Origin: Porodaedalea pini
Lineage: Eukaryota > Basidiomycota > Agaricomycetes > Hymenochaetales > Hymenochaetaceae
NCBI GenBank assembly: GCA_002794775.1
Contig: NBAY01000092.1
Coordinates: forward strand, 1-64,000
DNA: 64,000 nt
Direction of reading: 5' to 3'
Below the pieces are notes generated by a model. It was not told the DNA's origin. It worked only from the letters and a program-made list of their open reading frames with translations, and searched no databases. This document shows positions 31,100 to 42,521 of the stretch, piece by piece. The position numbers and the translations under genes are program-made. Position 1 is the stretch's first letter. The number at the start of each line of letters is the position of its first letter.

Positions 31100-32189
31100 C
31101 CTCACTCTCAGACCTGTGGTCTTCTGAGTCCTACGACTCCCTTTTTAAGCTCCTCAAGTCAGCTGTTACTCGCTCGAGAGAACCCGTGTCAACCAAGGTA
31201 AGTTTTCCAGAGGACCTGCTTTATTCAAGTTTGATATCAAGAACGCGATTTTTTATACTAAATTAAAGGTCAAACGCGAACTGGCTGAACTTGACGAGCT
31301 ATCTAATGCTCAAATCGTCGAACTGCGCCGGACTGCGCCAAAGCTAATGACAATCCTTGACTGGCCTGACAGCCTACAACCTCCATTCCGGATGCTTACT
31401 CCGAACATCATCTGCAAATCAGGATACGATGTTTGTGCATGGGAAGCGCAGACGATGGAATTGGTCCGCAGTCAAACGAACATCCCGGTTCCCCGAGTGT
31501 TGCAATTCTTCTCTGTTGAAGATGATTATGACCTCATCATGGAATTCATCAGAGGGCGTCTCCTCAGAGACTGCTGGTCGGACCTTATCCTCTGACGGAA
31601 ACTCATAATTGCTTGGGGACTCCGCGGTTACATTCGAACTCCTCAGATTGATGCCCAGGTTCCCGGCCCGTACACAGAGGATCTAACCAAGCCCATACGG
31701 TGCTCCGGACCTTTGCTAGGTGAATATGACGCTGGTCCCTTCGCTTCTATGGCAGAATTGGCCGCGTGGTACAATCTCGCGCACCAGCACGCCATACATC
31801 TGAATCCACACCATCGGCCCGCTCTTCCCTTCGACGACTCTGAGCCCCTCGTGCTCACTCATGGAGATCTGACGATGCGGAATCTTATACTGGGTGATGA
31901 CGGGAAGTTATGGGTCATCGACTGGGGCGCCTCAGGTGTCTATCCACGGTGGTTCGAGGTGTGTGCGATGCTTACTTATAGCCCGCCGCTGTCTTGGAAG
32001 TGGGCGAGCAGATTTGCTGCCGGATGGTACAGATCGCAAGAGGTTTTCTTCTCTGTGGTGTATAACTCTCTTTCAGTGTTGGGTGGTCTCACCTTGCCCC
32101 AGACTGATCCTTCAGTCTGGGAGCTTGACCCTAAGGACTGGAAGGTTTTTAGTTTCACTCCGGCAGAGAACACTCTTGCAGATACTTGA
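31100..32189 (+). CDS. APH-family phosphotransferase-like gene, copy 2, with in-frame TGA
   Basis: This is the less damaged copy. A first exon near 31115-31196 (SLFKLLKSAVTRSREP) splices to a long exon from about 31270. Motifs are FSVEDDYDLIMEFIRGRLL, LRGYIRTPQIDAQVPG, LTHGDLTMRNLIL (catalytic loop with Asp and Asn) and LWVIDWGASGVYPRW (DxG-type metal site). The product ends in ENTLADT with the TGA at 32187-32189. The reading is open except for a TGA at 31593-31595, between SDLIL and RKLIIAW, where relatives appear to have a Trp or Arg codon. No splice pair removes it. It is therefore either a pseudogene with one lesion or a readthrough case. No clear ATG for exon 1 was found. The substrate of fungal APH-like proteins is generally unknown. 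Confidence 0.65.
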
Positions 32190-32580
32190 TTGATTGGTTT
32201 TTGTATCAACGTTCACAATGCATTCATTCTACTACGACATTGTCAGTCCAGAGAGAACAGCGAGTCATTTTGGGGAGCAATAAGGAAACATGGATCGAGT
32301 GTACGGGTGAGAAAAGACAGGAAATCCATAAGGAACAACAGTGGTAAACATAACAGCAGTAGAGTCTTGAATAAACGATGACAAGTTAAAAGTAGTCAGA
32401 GGCTTCCAAGAAGAAAGGTATGAGTTATACGATTCGAAGGTATCGCAGTGAAATATGAAGGTATGATGGTAATGAAAGTAAACAGGAGCACAAGGAGCAT
32501 AGCGAGACAGGCAGACGATAAGGTAGAAGGTCCCGGATAAACGGAATCGAGGAAAGTCCAAGACAGAAACAGAACAGAAA
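32190..32580. other. Convergent 3' spacer
   Basis: This lies between the end of APH copy 2 and the end of the large minus-strand gene. No gene is supported. Confidence 0.5.
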
Positions 32581-35500
32581 TTACAGCAGGCGTTCTTTAT
32601 CGCGGACAGCACGTAACCAGATCTCCCCAGGTCGACTGTCGCATCAATCACGATCGCGTCAGAGACAGAGTGCCAACTGAAGAAGGGCAAAAAGAAAGAA
32701 ACGCACCTCCGTTCCCTAAGTAGCCTAAAAACTCTACTCGCCGGTTTCATCCTCGTCGCATTCCCATTCTCACCACCAACTGCACGTGGAGGGAACCCCG
32801 ACCGACATCTCTGCTGCAGATCTGCGAGCCCCTCATTTGTGCCTTCGATCTCGATGATGACCGTCCCGAACCACCCAGGATCCACAGCGAGGCTCGTGTC
32901 CGGAATCGCGATAGGTGCGTTTGTGTATGGGTTTGGCCGGATGCGGAACTTGGAGCGGTGGATCCAGCGCACGACCGTATGGTGTCCACCTTGGGGGCTA
33001 TTCGCACAATTGCAGATCAGCGATAAGAACGGTAAGATATGGTAATGAAGAATGACTTACGTCTCGGCTTTGATACGATCTTGCAGGAGCTGTAAGTTGG
33101 CCGCGATCTCCTCGCCCCAGGGTGATATATCAATATAGCAGATAGGATTGCCCGACGTGCGAATGACGCGGTGGAAGTACGAGGGCGGGAAGGACAACGT
33201 GTGGAGGTACTGCGGCGCCTCGCCCGTGCGCGAGTAAGTGTAGTCCAGGTCCTATACGACAGGTAAACCAATAAACTCTCTCAGAAAGACAAATTGACAG
33301 AAAAGGCACTTACTATGAGGTAATTCCCATCCCAGACCATCCGCCCGACGTTTCCCTCATCACCGACGGCGATGTCCCACACGACGTCCCCAACGCGTAG
33401 CAGCGGGACGATGCCCGCGCGCTTCAGCTCCCTCTCACACTCAAGGACGCTTGCGTCAGACAGCCAGACTCCCTCGGGGCTCGGCACGCACACGCGCAGG
33501 CACGGCGCGTGGCCCAGACGGAACAGCGGAGACCGGAAGCGAGGGCCTAAGGCAGCGAGCGCAGCGCGTTCATACCTGTTCACTTTCGTGTGACCATTGC
33601 TGTTGCCGTTGAGATGGTGCCCATGCTGCGAGTGCGAGATGGACGACGCAGCCGGGGACGCTGGACGACTTGGCGTGCCCGTGCGCACACGCGATACCGA
33701 ACGATGCGCCTGCATCTGTACCTGCGCGTGCGCCTTTGCATTGACGGAAGTCGTCGACTGCGGCGGCGTAAACTGATACACCGGCTCCTCCACTTCCCCA
33801 TCCCTTTCAATAGCCTCCGCTTGTGCGCGCAGCCGCAGCACAACACGCGAGTAGGCGCGACATGACGATGCCAACAAACTCTTCTGCGCGGTCGCAGCCT
33901 TGAGATTAAATTTGATGTATTCATCCGCGGGAAGCTTCTGTGCCTGTTGCTTCGCGTCGAGCCATGCCTTTCCGTAGACTGCGTATTGGTGCGAGGGAAT
34001 TGAGACACCGCGCATATAGGAGTTGAGATCCTATGTGTGTTTTTCCATTAGCCTATGCTACCGAAGTAAAGGAGCAAGAGTCAGAGACATACCCGGAAAG
34101 TCAACATGATATGTTCCTTCGTCGACCACCTCCACCGCATATATCCAACCATACGCAGAAAATGCTCGAGCACGGCCTCACGCAGCTCGCGCTTGTGCTC
34201 GACCGCGCGTCGCATAGCGTCATTCACCGCAACTAGCGCGCACCAGTCGCGGAACACGAGGTGGGGCAGCAGCGCAGCAAGCAGGTCTGCATGCATCAGG
34301 TGCTTTTCAAGTGGGTAGAACGTCGGCTCCGCCGGTTCGGGTTCAGGCTCCAGTTCCATCTGTTCATCTCCCCCAACTGCAGAGCCAGAGACGATGGGTC
34401 GCGGCGTCTCCTCGCCCTCCATCCCCTCACGCATGTTCGCAAGAGCCTGCGCCGTCTCCCGGGGCTTCGCATCCAGACGCTCGCCTCTCCTTCGCGCACG
34501 CGATGAGAAATAATCACCAGAACTCGCAGGACTGGGCGGACCCGAGGTCGTCCCCGATCCTTGCGCGAATGGCGGAACGGGCGGCGTCATCGATCCTACC
34601 GACGCAGAGGCAGCCATAGCTTCCCCCGCCAACGGCGTGCGCACTATCTCATCCTTCGCGAACGGGTCCGCATCGACGAGCATGTCCACATTTTCAGACG
34701 ATTCAGTTATCTGGCGCTGATGCTGATGCCGATACTGTTCAGCTACGCTTGCACCCTCCGTCATTATGCGCGCCGAGAGAGGTGGTGTCTTCGTCAGCTT
34801 CCGAGGACTTGAGTTTCCAGAACTAGAAGAAAATGAGACGAGAGCCGAGAGAGCGGAGGGCGAGCGCCCGGGACCGTCAGAAGAGGACGCGGATGAGGGC
34901 GGCACGTAGTTTTGACTATGCACACTCGAGCCCGTACCCGGTCTGTTGGATCGCGTACGCGATTTACTGCGCGCACGCGAGCGGGATTGTGATGGCGAAA
35001 GCGCGGGAGCGAGAGGTTGAGGCGGTGACTGCGGCGGGGAGAGCGGCGCGTGGTGCTGGCCTTGGTGAACGTGATGGGAGTTGACGAGCGAGGGGAGGTC
35101 CTGAGTGTGTACCTTCGGCGTGGGCTTGCCCTGCATTCTGTAAACAACATCCGCGCTAGAAGACGAAGACGAAGCAGACATGGAAGGCGGGAGCGTAGTT
35201 CGCTCGGCCATCTCGCTCGAGATGATGTCACCGTGCGATTCTCCTTGTCTTGCGCGGCCGTTCGCCTCTGCGTCGGCCGAAGGCAAGGACAAGAAGTCGG
35301 GGATCAGACGGCGGGCGGAACTCGTTTTATGGACGCGTCTGCTGTCTAGGGAGGAGGAAGAAGGAACGTCGGGACTGCGCTCTCCTTCGAGAACGCTGGC
35401 GATGGTCAGACGCTGGTTCTGTCCGTGTCCATCAACAGATGTCGGTGGTGTCGGAATCTGACCCCGCATCACTGTCGGCGGCGTCTGCGGCTGATTCTGT

Positions 35501-37385
35501 TGGACAGTCGGCATACTGGGCACGTCTTCATCGCCAAATTTCGTGTACACCGTCGCCCGCCTTCGCGCGCTCCCCGCACTTGACGCACTTGCGGACCTTT
35601 TCCTCCCAAGTTCGTTTTCTCCACTTTCCTTCTCCGAATCGTGAAGCATTGATGGCTGAGGGGCAGGCGGCGAGGGCGGGGTCGGGGGCATCTCTACCTC
35701 CATCTTCGCGGGAGAGACTACGGTTGCCACGCGGCCGCTCCTCTCCCTCGTCCTGACCTTTATACGGTCTCCTTCCTCTTCCCTGCCTGCATCAGTTCTT
35801 GCACCGAGGAAGGCCGTCCGCCCATTTGAAGGCATTACAGCGGTGACATTCCTTAGACTTCTGTTGTTCGGTTCCCCCATCGGCTGTAGCTTCGGCTTGA
35901 CATGAGTCCCCATGCCATTGCCGTCATCCTGTCCATGTTCTTCGCTGGAACGTGCGCCGAAGCCAGCACCGAACAGCGGCGAATGAAACGTCTCCAGCTC
36001 GTCTGCGCCCAGTCCGACACGCAGCTCGACCGATGCTGTCTTCAACGGCTGTTGCGGTCAAAACAATTATCCGTTTTTAAGCATGGTTTAATTTGTATTT
36101 CATTTCATTTCAGCAATTGAATGTAAAAATACAAGGGAAAGACGAACCTGGAGGGAAGCATGCCGGTCCGAGTTGGTGAACGAGTCGAAGGACGGACGGC
36201 CCGCTGACAGATCCGGAGCTGGGTCGGGAACCGGAGCCGAATCGGGCTGTGTAAAATCCAAATCCGGGGTCAGTCTGAATTTAAATACTCATCGAAACCA
36301 GTAGATTAAACACATACAGGGTAAGATGAATTGATAGTACTAGTGAAGGTGGGAACGGTAGGCGAGGCGACAGACGTCGTCGGCTTGGGCGGCGTAGGCG
36401 GCGGTGCATCTTGCGAGGTAGGTATAGAAGAGGAAGAGCCTGTCGATGCCGACATGGATGCGGATGGGCCAAAGGCGGCGAGCGGTGAGTACTTCGTCTT
36501 GCGTGGGCCATGCCGCGTCTCGAGCGAGTTGCCAAGGCTCGGCGAGCTCTTCAGTGTGCTCCCACCGGAGAGGAGACCGGATTCATCGGTAGTTGGGGAA
36601 GAGGGCGAGGGCGAAGGACGAGCGAACGAGGAGGGCGGAGGAGGGACAGCTGCTGAGCGGAGAGGTGTACTGGATGGTGACGGCAAAGGCATTGAGCCAA
36701 GGAGGGAGTCAGACGTTGATGAATTGGTCGGTGGTGGTGATGGTGGAGTCAGCATCCTCGATAATTGCGTGTCCACTCTCTCTGCCTTGACAACTGTGCG
36801 AGGTACGCTCATCTTCTCCGGCTCACGCTCCCGAATTACACGATTACTTTTGCTGAGCAGACGCGTTGGCGGCGGCGGGTCGTCAAGCGCGTGTTCATCT
36901 ACGTTCGGCATCGGCCTCCGGTCCAGGTTCGGAGCTGCGTTTGCCCTAGGGAGGGTCGGCGACGTGGGCGGGGACAGCTGCTGCTGATGTCGATGCTGCG
37001 CAAACCGGGAGTTCTCTTCCCGCGACGGAATACTATTTCCCGATCCCGCGCGCTCTTCGGCCCTCGATGCTTGAGCTCCAGATTTCCCGGCACCGTGTTG
37101 TTGAAGCCGTTGTCCACCGTACTCTTGCCGTACCTCCGATCTCTTCATCGAGCCCTCTCCGTCCGCCAGCCGTGTCCGCGCACTCGACGCGCTCCTCCTT
37201 GCTGGTCCTGCCACCATGCTGACGTTCGTGTTGGTCGTCTTTGCGAACCGCTCGTACAGTGGTGCCGCTGATGGAGATAATGGCGGGTGCGGCGCCTGCG
37301 CCGCGATGCGCATCGGTCCCGAGATGCTTATGGCGGCCGTCCCGCGCTGCGCGATGTCCGTTGTCGACTTTTTGCGACGGAACAT
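32581..37385 (-). CDS. Large Ser/Pro-rich protein with conserved C-terminal region
   Basis: The start is the ATG at 37385 (MFRRKKSTTD). Exons cover ~36322-37385, ~36150-36250, ~34095-36060, ~33315-34030, ~33060-33255 and ~32725-33000, with a last small exon ending in KERLL at 32581. The first ~1,000 residues are low-complexity: Pro, Ser and Arg-rich with polar tracts such as SRSRARSKSRTRS. The C-terminal part is ordered. It contains HLMHADLLAALLPHLVFRDWCALVAVN, which looks F-box-like (LxxLxFxDWxxLxxVN), then PSHQYAVYGKAWLDAK, and a region ending in FGTVIIEIEGTNEG and RPGEIWLRAVRDK. GC content is higher than in the kinase clusters, as in a long-resident gene. I do not recognise a named family. 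A truncated copy lies at 27.4-28.0 kb. Confidence 0.75.
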
Positions 37386-39687
37386 TCTCTCCTGGGCCGG
37401 GTTGCGTTATGCGTAGTATGTGCAAGGAAATGAAGGAGGGGATTGGGGAGAGGCAGACACGTTGACGAGAGCTCAAGTGTCGAATTTTGTTTCCAGCGAG
37501 CGAGAGACACGTCGAGTAAAGAGTAGCTTCAAGCTTCGGTTCGAGAGCGAAGAAAGAAAAGATGAGAAGGGAAGACGGTGCGAGTGGAATGGAGAGGAGG
37601 GTGTAGCAACGCAAATTGAGCTAAAGTTATGTGCAGGGTTGATCATTGACGTGCATCTACCGACGTCGAGCCGGGTGCAATGCTCTTCTCGATCGTCGTC
37701 GTCGTCTTCGATGTTGAAGGCAGATTTCTCTGCTGCCGTCGCCGTTGTTGAGAGCGTCGAGGTCGTCAAAATTAGTGAGCAAGTGAAGGTTGGAACGGAC
37801 GAACCTCCGAGTCGCTGAAGCCCGTCGATGAGCACAAGCACACAATAAATCAGCACGTGTGCCTTACATAAAACAATCCTGTGCCTGATTTGCATTCGCC
37901 TTTCTAAGCGACGGCGATCGGCTCAGCCGAGTCGAGTTTCGTTCCCCTTGTACTTCTCATCTTCTGCTCGTCTCGCTTCACATAGGACTCGCATGCTGGG
38001 CCTTTGAATCCCAGTCTACGAAAGTTAAAGGCAAGAAAGAGCAGACTGTCGCACGACTCCGGTCTCTGCAGGAAACGACGGCACCGCAGTAATATTAATG
38101 CCGACGGGTTCGCACTCAATCTGCCTATCCATGACCCTCGTTTTTCGTACTGATTGATCACGGAATGGAGGGCCGAGGCCTGAGCTCACAGCCAGCGGGT
38201 ACAATTAGACAAGTTTGGCATTGAAGGCACCTCTTCAGTCGTTCGGGCGCGATATAAAAGGAAGGTGGATCGCCAATTCGTCCCAGTATTCAGCAAAAGT
38301 ACCGCCCGCGTGTGTATCAGCGTCAACATGCTAATGACTACCTGTTGGAGTCGTGATGAAGTCTATGGTGGATGCTCCCTTCCCTTCCTTGTCACAGACA
38401 AACTGACGTCAAAGATGCGGACTGAGTCAATCAACCATTATTCGCAGAATGCTTATTCATGATCTCTGCCTTCCTTGACAGCAATGGATGTCCAAGGCAG
38501 CTAATGAATCAACCAGACTTGAGGCATGTAATATACCCTTTTTCTATATCACTATAAAGTTGGTGAACAGACCTTCTGTGCACGTGTAGCAGAGCCCCAC
38601 TACCGTTCAATAGCTGCGAGGAGGTGAAATTAACAGATATTGTTTCACTCATAGTTATGCGGCTTCTTTAATCTGTCAACAAATTAAAACGTCTTCAAGT
38701 GTTCTCGCCGCCGAGAACATACACAGGTTACACCTATGCGAGGGAAACCTTTAGGATGGAGATGAGCCATGTCGTCCGGGAAAGTAGCAAGGTACGGCGC
38801 GGTACAACGTTCATTCCCCAGCGAATGCTGGGACCGGGCTCAAAGACGAATATCCTGATCAGTACAGAGAGGGCCATTTTCCTTGAAGTATTTGTTAGAG
38901 ATCAATCTAGATGGTGTTGAATGAAGACGACTGACATCTAGGGGCTAACTAGGATCGACCGACACACGCTCGAAGAGCAAGTTAATCAAAGAAGTGAAAG
39001 AGGTTCAGAAGCAAGACAAGAAGACAGGGGCCTCAACTTAGGAATGGACGTGCAAATGCACAGTATTCGGATCCATATCTGGATTATAAAACGCGGTATG
39101 CATTTCTCAATGGCTCGGAGACACTTAGGGAGGGAAGACTTTCCTCCATCCAGTTATACTGCCTCGAATTGCAAAGCACGGTTCCTCTCTCGAGACTTGA
39201 GTCACAAAAGGCGCATATTTTGGGGCTGTTATCGGACCTTATGTCGCGGGTAGTAGGGCCTGCTTTTGGCTTGATTGACCCACAAACTGCTCGGACACCA
39301 GGACATAACAGACGAAACACGTCGCAAGGATCATTTTTGCACCAGTCAAAGCGTCGGCCAAAGATCACCAAGGGTAGTTTCCCTCTCCCTTTTACTTCTC
39401 TCGCCCGTACACGCTCCATTGGCTCAAGCTAGAAATTAGATTGTAATTTAACGCGCTTCATCTCTTATTAGAAAGTCAAATGAGGCTCAGTGACGGTCCC
39501 GAGCTCGCTCGGACCCATTTGTCTGTCAATATGACTCTAGGTTCGCGAAGATTTTGACATCATATGACGAGCTTCGGGTGTATTTAAGCAGATGTGCGAA
39601 AGATATCAATATTGTAGCTGAGCAATCTTCACTCTCCCATCGAGATTGAAGAGAACAGACTTCGCGAGCATAGTCAACCACTTCGAC
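37386..39687. other. Upstream region of the large gene and unassigned sequence
   Basis: The promoter of the large gene should lie at 37386-38000. Frames of 60-140 codons occur on both strands, but none has family resemblance or exon structure. At about 39577-39687 there is a TATA-like GTATTTAAG followed by pyrimidine-rich sequence leading to an ATG at 39688. Confidence 0.4.
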
Positions 39688-40057
39688 GATGCGTCAAGCT
39701 CCGGCAGTACCTGAGCTCTCGATTACCATTCATGCGATTCCTCAGTGGTTTTCTGTCTTCATGCCAGGAAATACCACGAGCTCGTGGAGTCAAGGGTTGA
39801 AAACATAGAGGTGAAAGCATTCTTCTTATGCGTTTGAATAGCAGGACACTGCAGCCAACGTCTTTAGGGTTGGCTCCTTATATTGCTGTAATCCCTGATC
39901 CTTTATGTTTTAGGAAATGTTGAGGGAAATAGCAGAGGCCTTCCATGATCTCAGCGAAGATGACAGTCGAAAGATACAAGCGTGTCTCGAAGTGGAACGA
40001 TTAAATTTGTCACGGATACTAGCTTGCAGAGATGGGTACCTTAGCCTTCGTCAATAA
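39688..40057 (+). CDS. Possible small helical protein, exon structure unresolved
   Basis: A TATA-like box lies about 100 bp upstream of the ATG at 39688. A segment ending in ESRVENIE (to ~39811) can be spliced across a GTGAAAG...TTTTAG intron to EMLREIAEAFHDLSEDDSRKIQ and on to a TAA near 40057. These residues would form a charged helical protein. The ATG at 39688 is in another frame, so an extra intron is needed that I could not place. The family is unknown. Confidence 0.3.
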
Positions 40058-42521
40058 GCAAAGTAAGATGAGATATCCATGGTACGTGAGCAAGGAAACG
40101 GCCAGTGGCTGACTTGACGACTAGGATAGGAAGAAGTTTTTGAGCCAAGCACGAAGGTAGGTGAATTTGTGGCGGACCCTTTGGGCACTCTCGGAAACCA
40201 AAGCCGATGCATATATAAATCAATCTGATCGCATATATGCAAAGGGATTTGGGTTCGAAGTCGCTATCCCAATGACGGGCGAAATGGAGATGGACAAACA
40301 GGCGTCGGTCGACTGTATGCGAGCAGCAAGTAGTCAACTGTGACCAGGCCTTTATAACATTTATAAAGAAAAATGAAAGCAGAACAACAAGTCATGGGAG
40401 AGGAAAGAGTTTGTGGATGATAAGTGAACGTCCTTTAGGGGTTTGGGAAGGGGGGAGGCAGATCTTAGAAACACTCACATCATCGCCCATCCAAGCACAA
40501 GACTATCATTAAAACCTTCATAATTCCAAACCAAGTCTTCTTCCCTTCTAACCCTATGTCAGAACTGAGCTTGAAGTTCATGTGAATGTGCCCCGCAGAG
40601 GGGAATGGCGAGAAAGCAATGCATTGCTCGAGGCTCGGAGACACGAGTCCTTCCCCAAAGCAGCAGCTCCACCGGTAGCAGATAGCAGTCCAGCCAGCAC
40701 GAGATTCCTTGCAGGCTCAGGGAGAGCGGGTATCAGCGTCTATGAATATTACGGCAGAGGGGAGGTGAGAAACGCTGTCAACATCATAGGAGCCACGTTG
40801 GTTCTTCTTGTCTGTCTCAGATACCCCTTTTGGACACAATGTTCATTCTAGTTTCCCACCATACTGATCAGGTCCGAAAATAGCGGCGAAGGATCGTCAA
40901 CACATCTCAACCGACCACCAACACAATGCTGTCGTCAAACCTTCCACGTTATCACCGGCTCTTTTTTTGTTGTGAGGCATGGCCGCTTTTATTTGGTGGG
41001 CACAGGACCCATCGAAATATGCTATAGGCATTGACCAGTGTTCCTACTTAGAATTATCATGGCACCTACATGCCTAGAGTCAGCACCTCTGCGCTCTAGC
41101 TAAACTTTGCTGGATAGAAGCTTTAAATAGGCCGTAGTTGCCTACCAACTCTATGGAAACTGTCTCGTGACCTCAAGGGATTTGGAGTTGAATCTTTGCG
41201 TCAGCACAAGAAAGACGTGACGAACCATACTGTATGCCCTGTTTCCTGCCGTTAATAAGTTTACGCCTCTGGTCCTCAGTAACGCCACAAATTCGACAAC
41301 CGACTTTCCACAAGAAAATGTGGACGGTACGAAGAGCTGGATGGACTTTTGCTGTTGAGAAGGACATGTCGAAGGCGACGAACGGTGCTTGCCGTGTCTG
41401 TAATGCGCTGCAGAGTGTTGTAAGTTTTTGCTGCGCTCTAGATACAACGTGGTGGGAATCTGAGATTGACCAGGATATAGAATGCAACCAATAGCTCTCA
41501 TTGTTTCTGCTGAAACAATCCAGCTCTGTCGCCCTCTATGCAAAGGGAAAAAAGACAAGAATACGGGCCACGATCATCTGCCACCGGCTAGGTCATGTCA
41601 ACTATAGCCCGTTCCAACATCTGACTCCTTGGAGACCTATGCGTCAAAGGCCAGACATTTCGCCTGCATCTTTGTGATTAGCTGTATAAACTGATACTAG
41701 TTCGACATTGTTCTGGATCTAGATTATTGACTCTTCTGGGTGTACCATATAGAAATATGGTGATGTGGAATATGCTGTCGCACAATTGTATGTGTTCGTC
41801 TTTTCTCCTCACTTCTTTGGATATGTTCTGACGCTCGGACCAGAACTGCTTGTTTTGAATCTCGTCATTCGCGGCCGCTCCTTTAGACCAGTTACTCATC
41901 TGATTTCACCTACGCGTTTCCGAACATGTCTTTGCTAGCATGAGAGCAAATGTCTTGGGAGCCTCGACATTGGCCTGAGCTCGTACCGCAATGTGACGTA
42001 TAAATGGGCCTCGGATACATTGCTTGCTACAGCGAGCTGAGTCTCTCGAAATTTCCACTTCTATTCGCACAACAACAACGATGTGTTGTGCGGGCTCGTT
42101 TGAGGTGCTCCGATGACCCGCTCCTCTTAGGCCACTTTTGAGCTGTAGCTTCAGCTCCTGTCGACTTCGGTGAGTGCTACGTAATCTTCTTCTCTCGTTA
42201 CTTGCACTATTCTTGACATCGCTACTTTTGATAAGCTCTGTAGTGCGGAGGCCGTATCAACCTATTCCAGCCTTCGAGCAAGGAGCCCGTCAGGGAGTTG
42301 CTCTCAGGCCGTCGCGAGTAGTCGGAGCATTTGCTTGGCTTTGCGACAGAGTGAGCTTTGGCAATGTATGAATAGAACATTTCATATCACGCTTGACTTT
42401 GTACTTACAATCCTCTATTGCCCAGCTTTCTTTGACTTGAGTCCTCCGAAAAGTTATGTATAGGATGAATTGCGATAACGAAGACATGGATGTGCATACA
42501 ACAGCTTAATTATGTTGGCTT
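40058..42521. other. Region without a recognised gene
   Basis: Frames at 40582-40851 (+) and 41151-41558 (-) have no recognised domain. TATA-like GTATAAAT near 41999 and a pyrimidine-rich leader hint at a transcription start, but no following coding sequence could be supported. Confidence 0.35.

Noticed and set aside
34311..37271. Many long plus-strand frames opposite the large gene
   Set aside because: They are shadows of GC-rich, low-complexity coding sequence on the minus strand, with no family resemblance.
41151..41558. Overlapping frames on both strands proposed as genes
   Set aside because: They have no domain, no exon continuation and no repeat relation, which is typical of chance frames.
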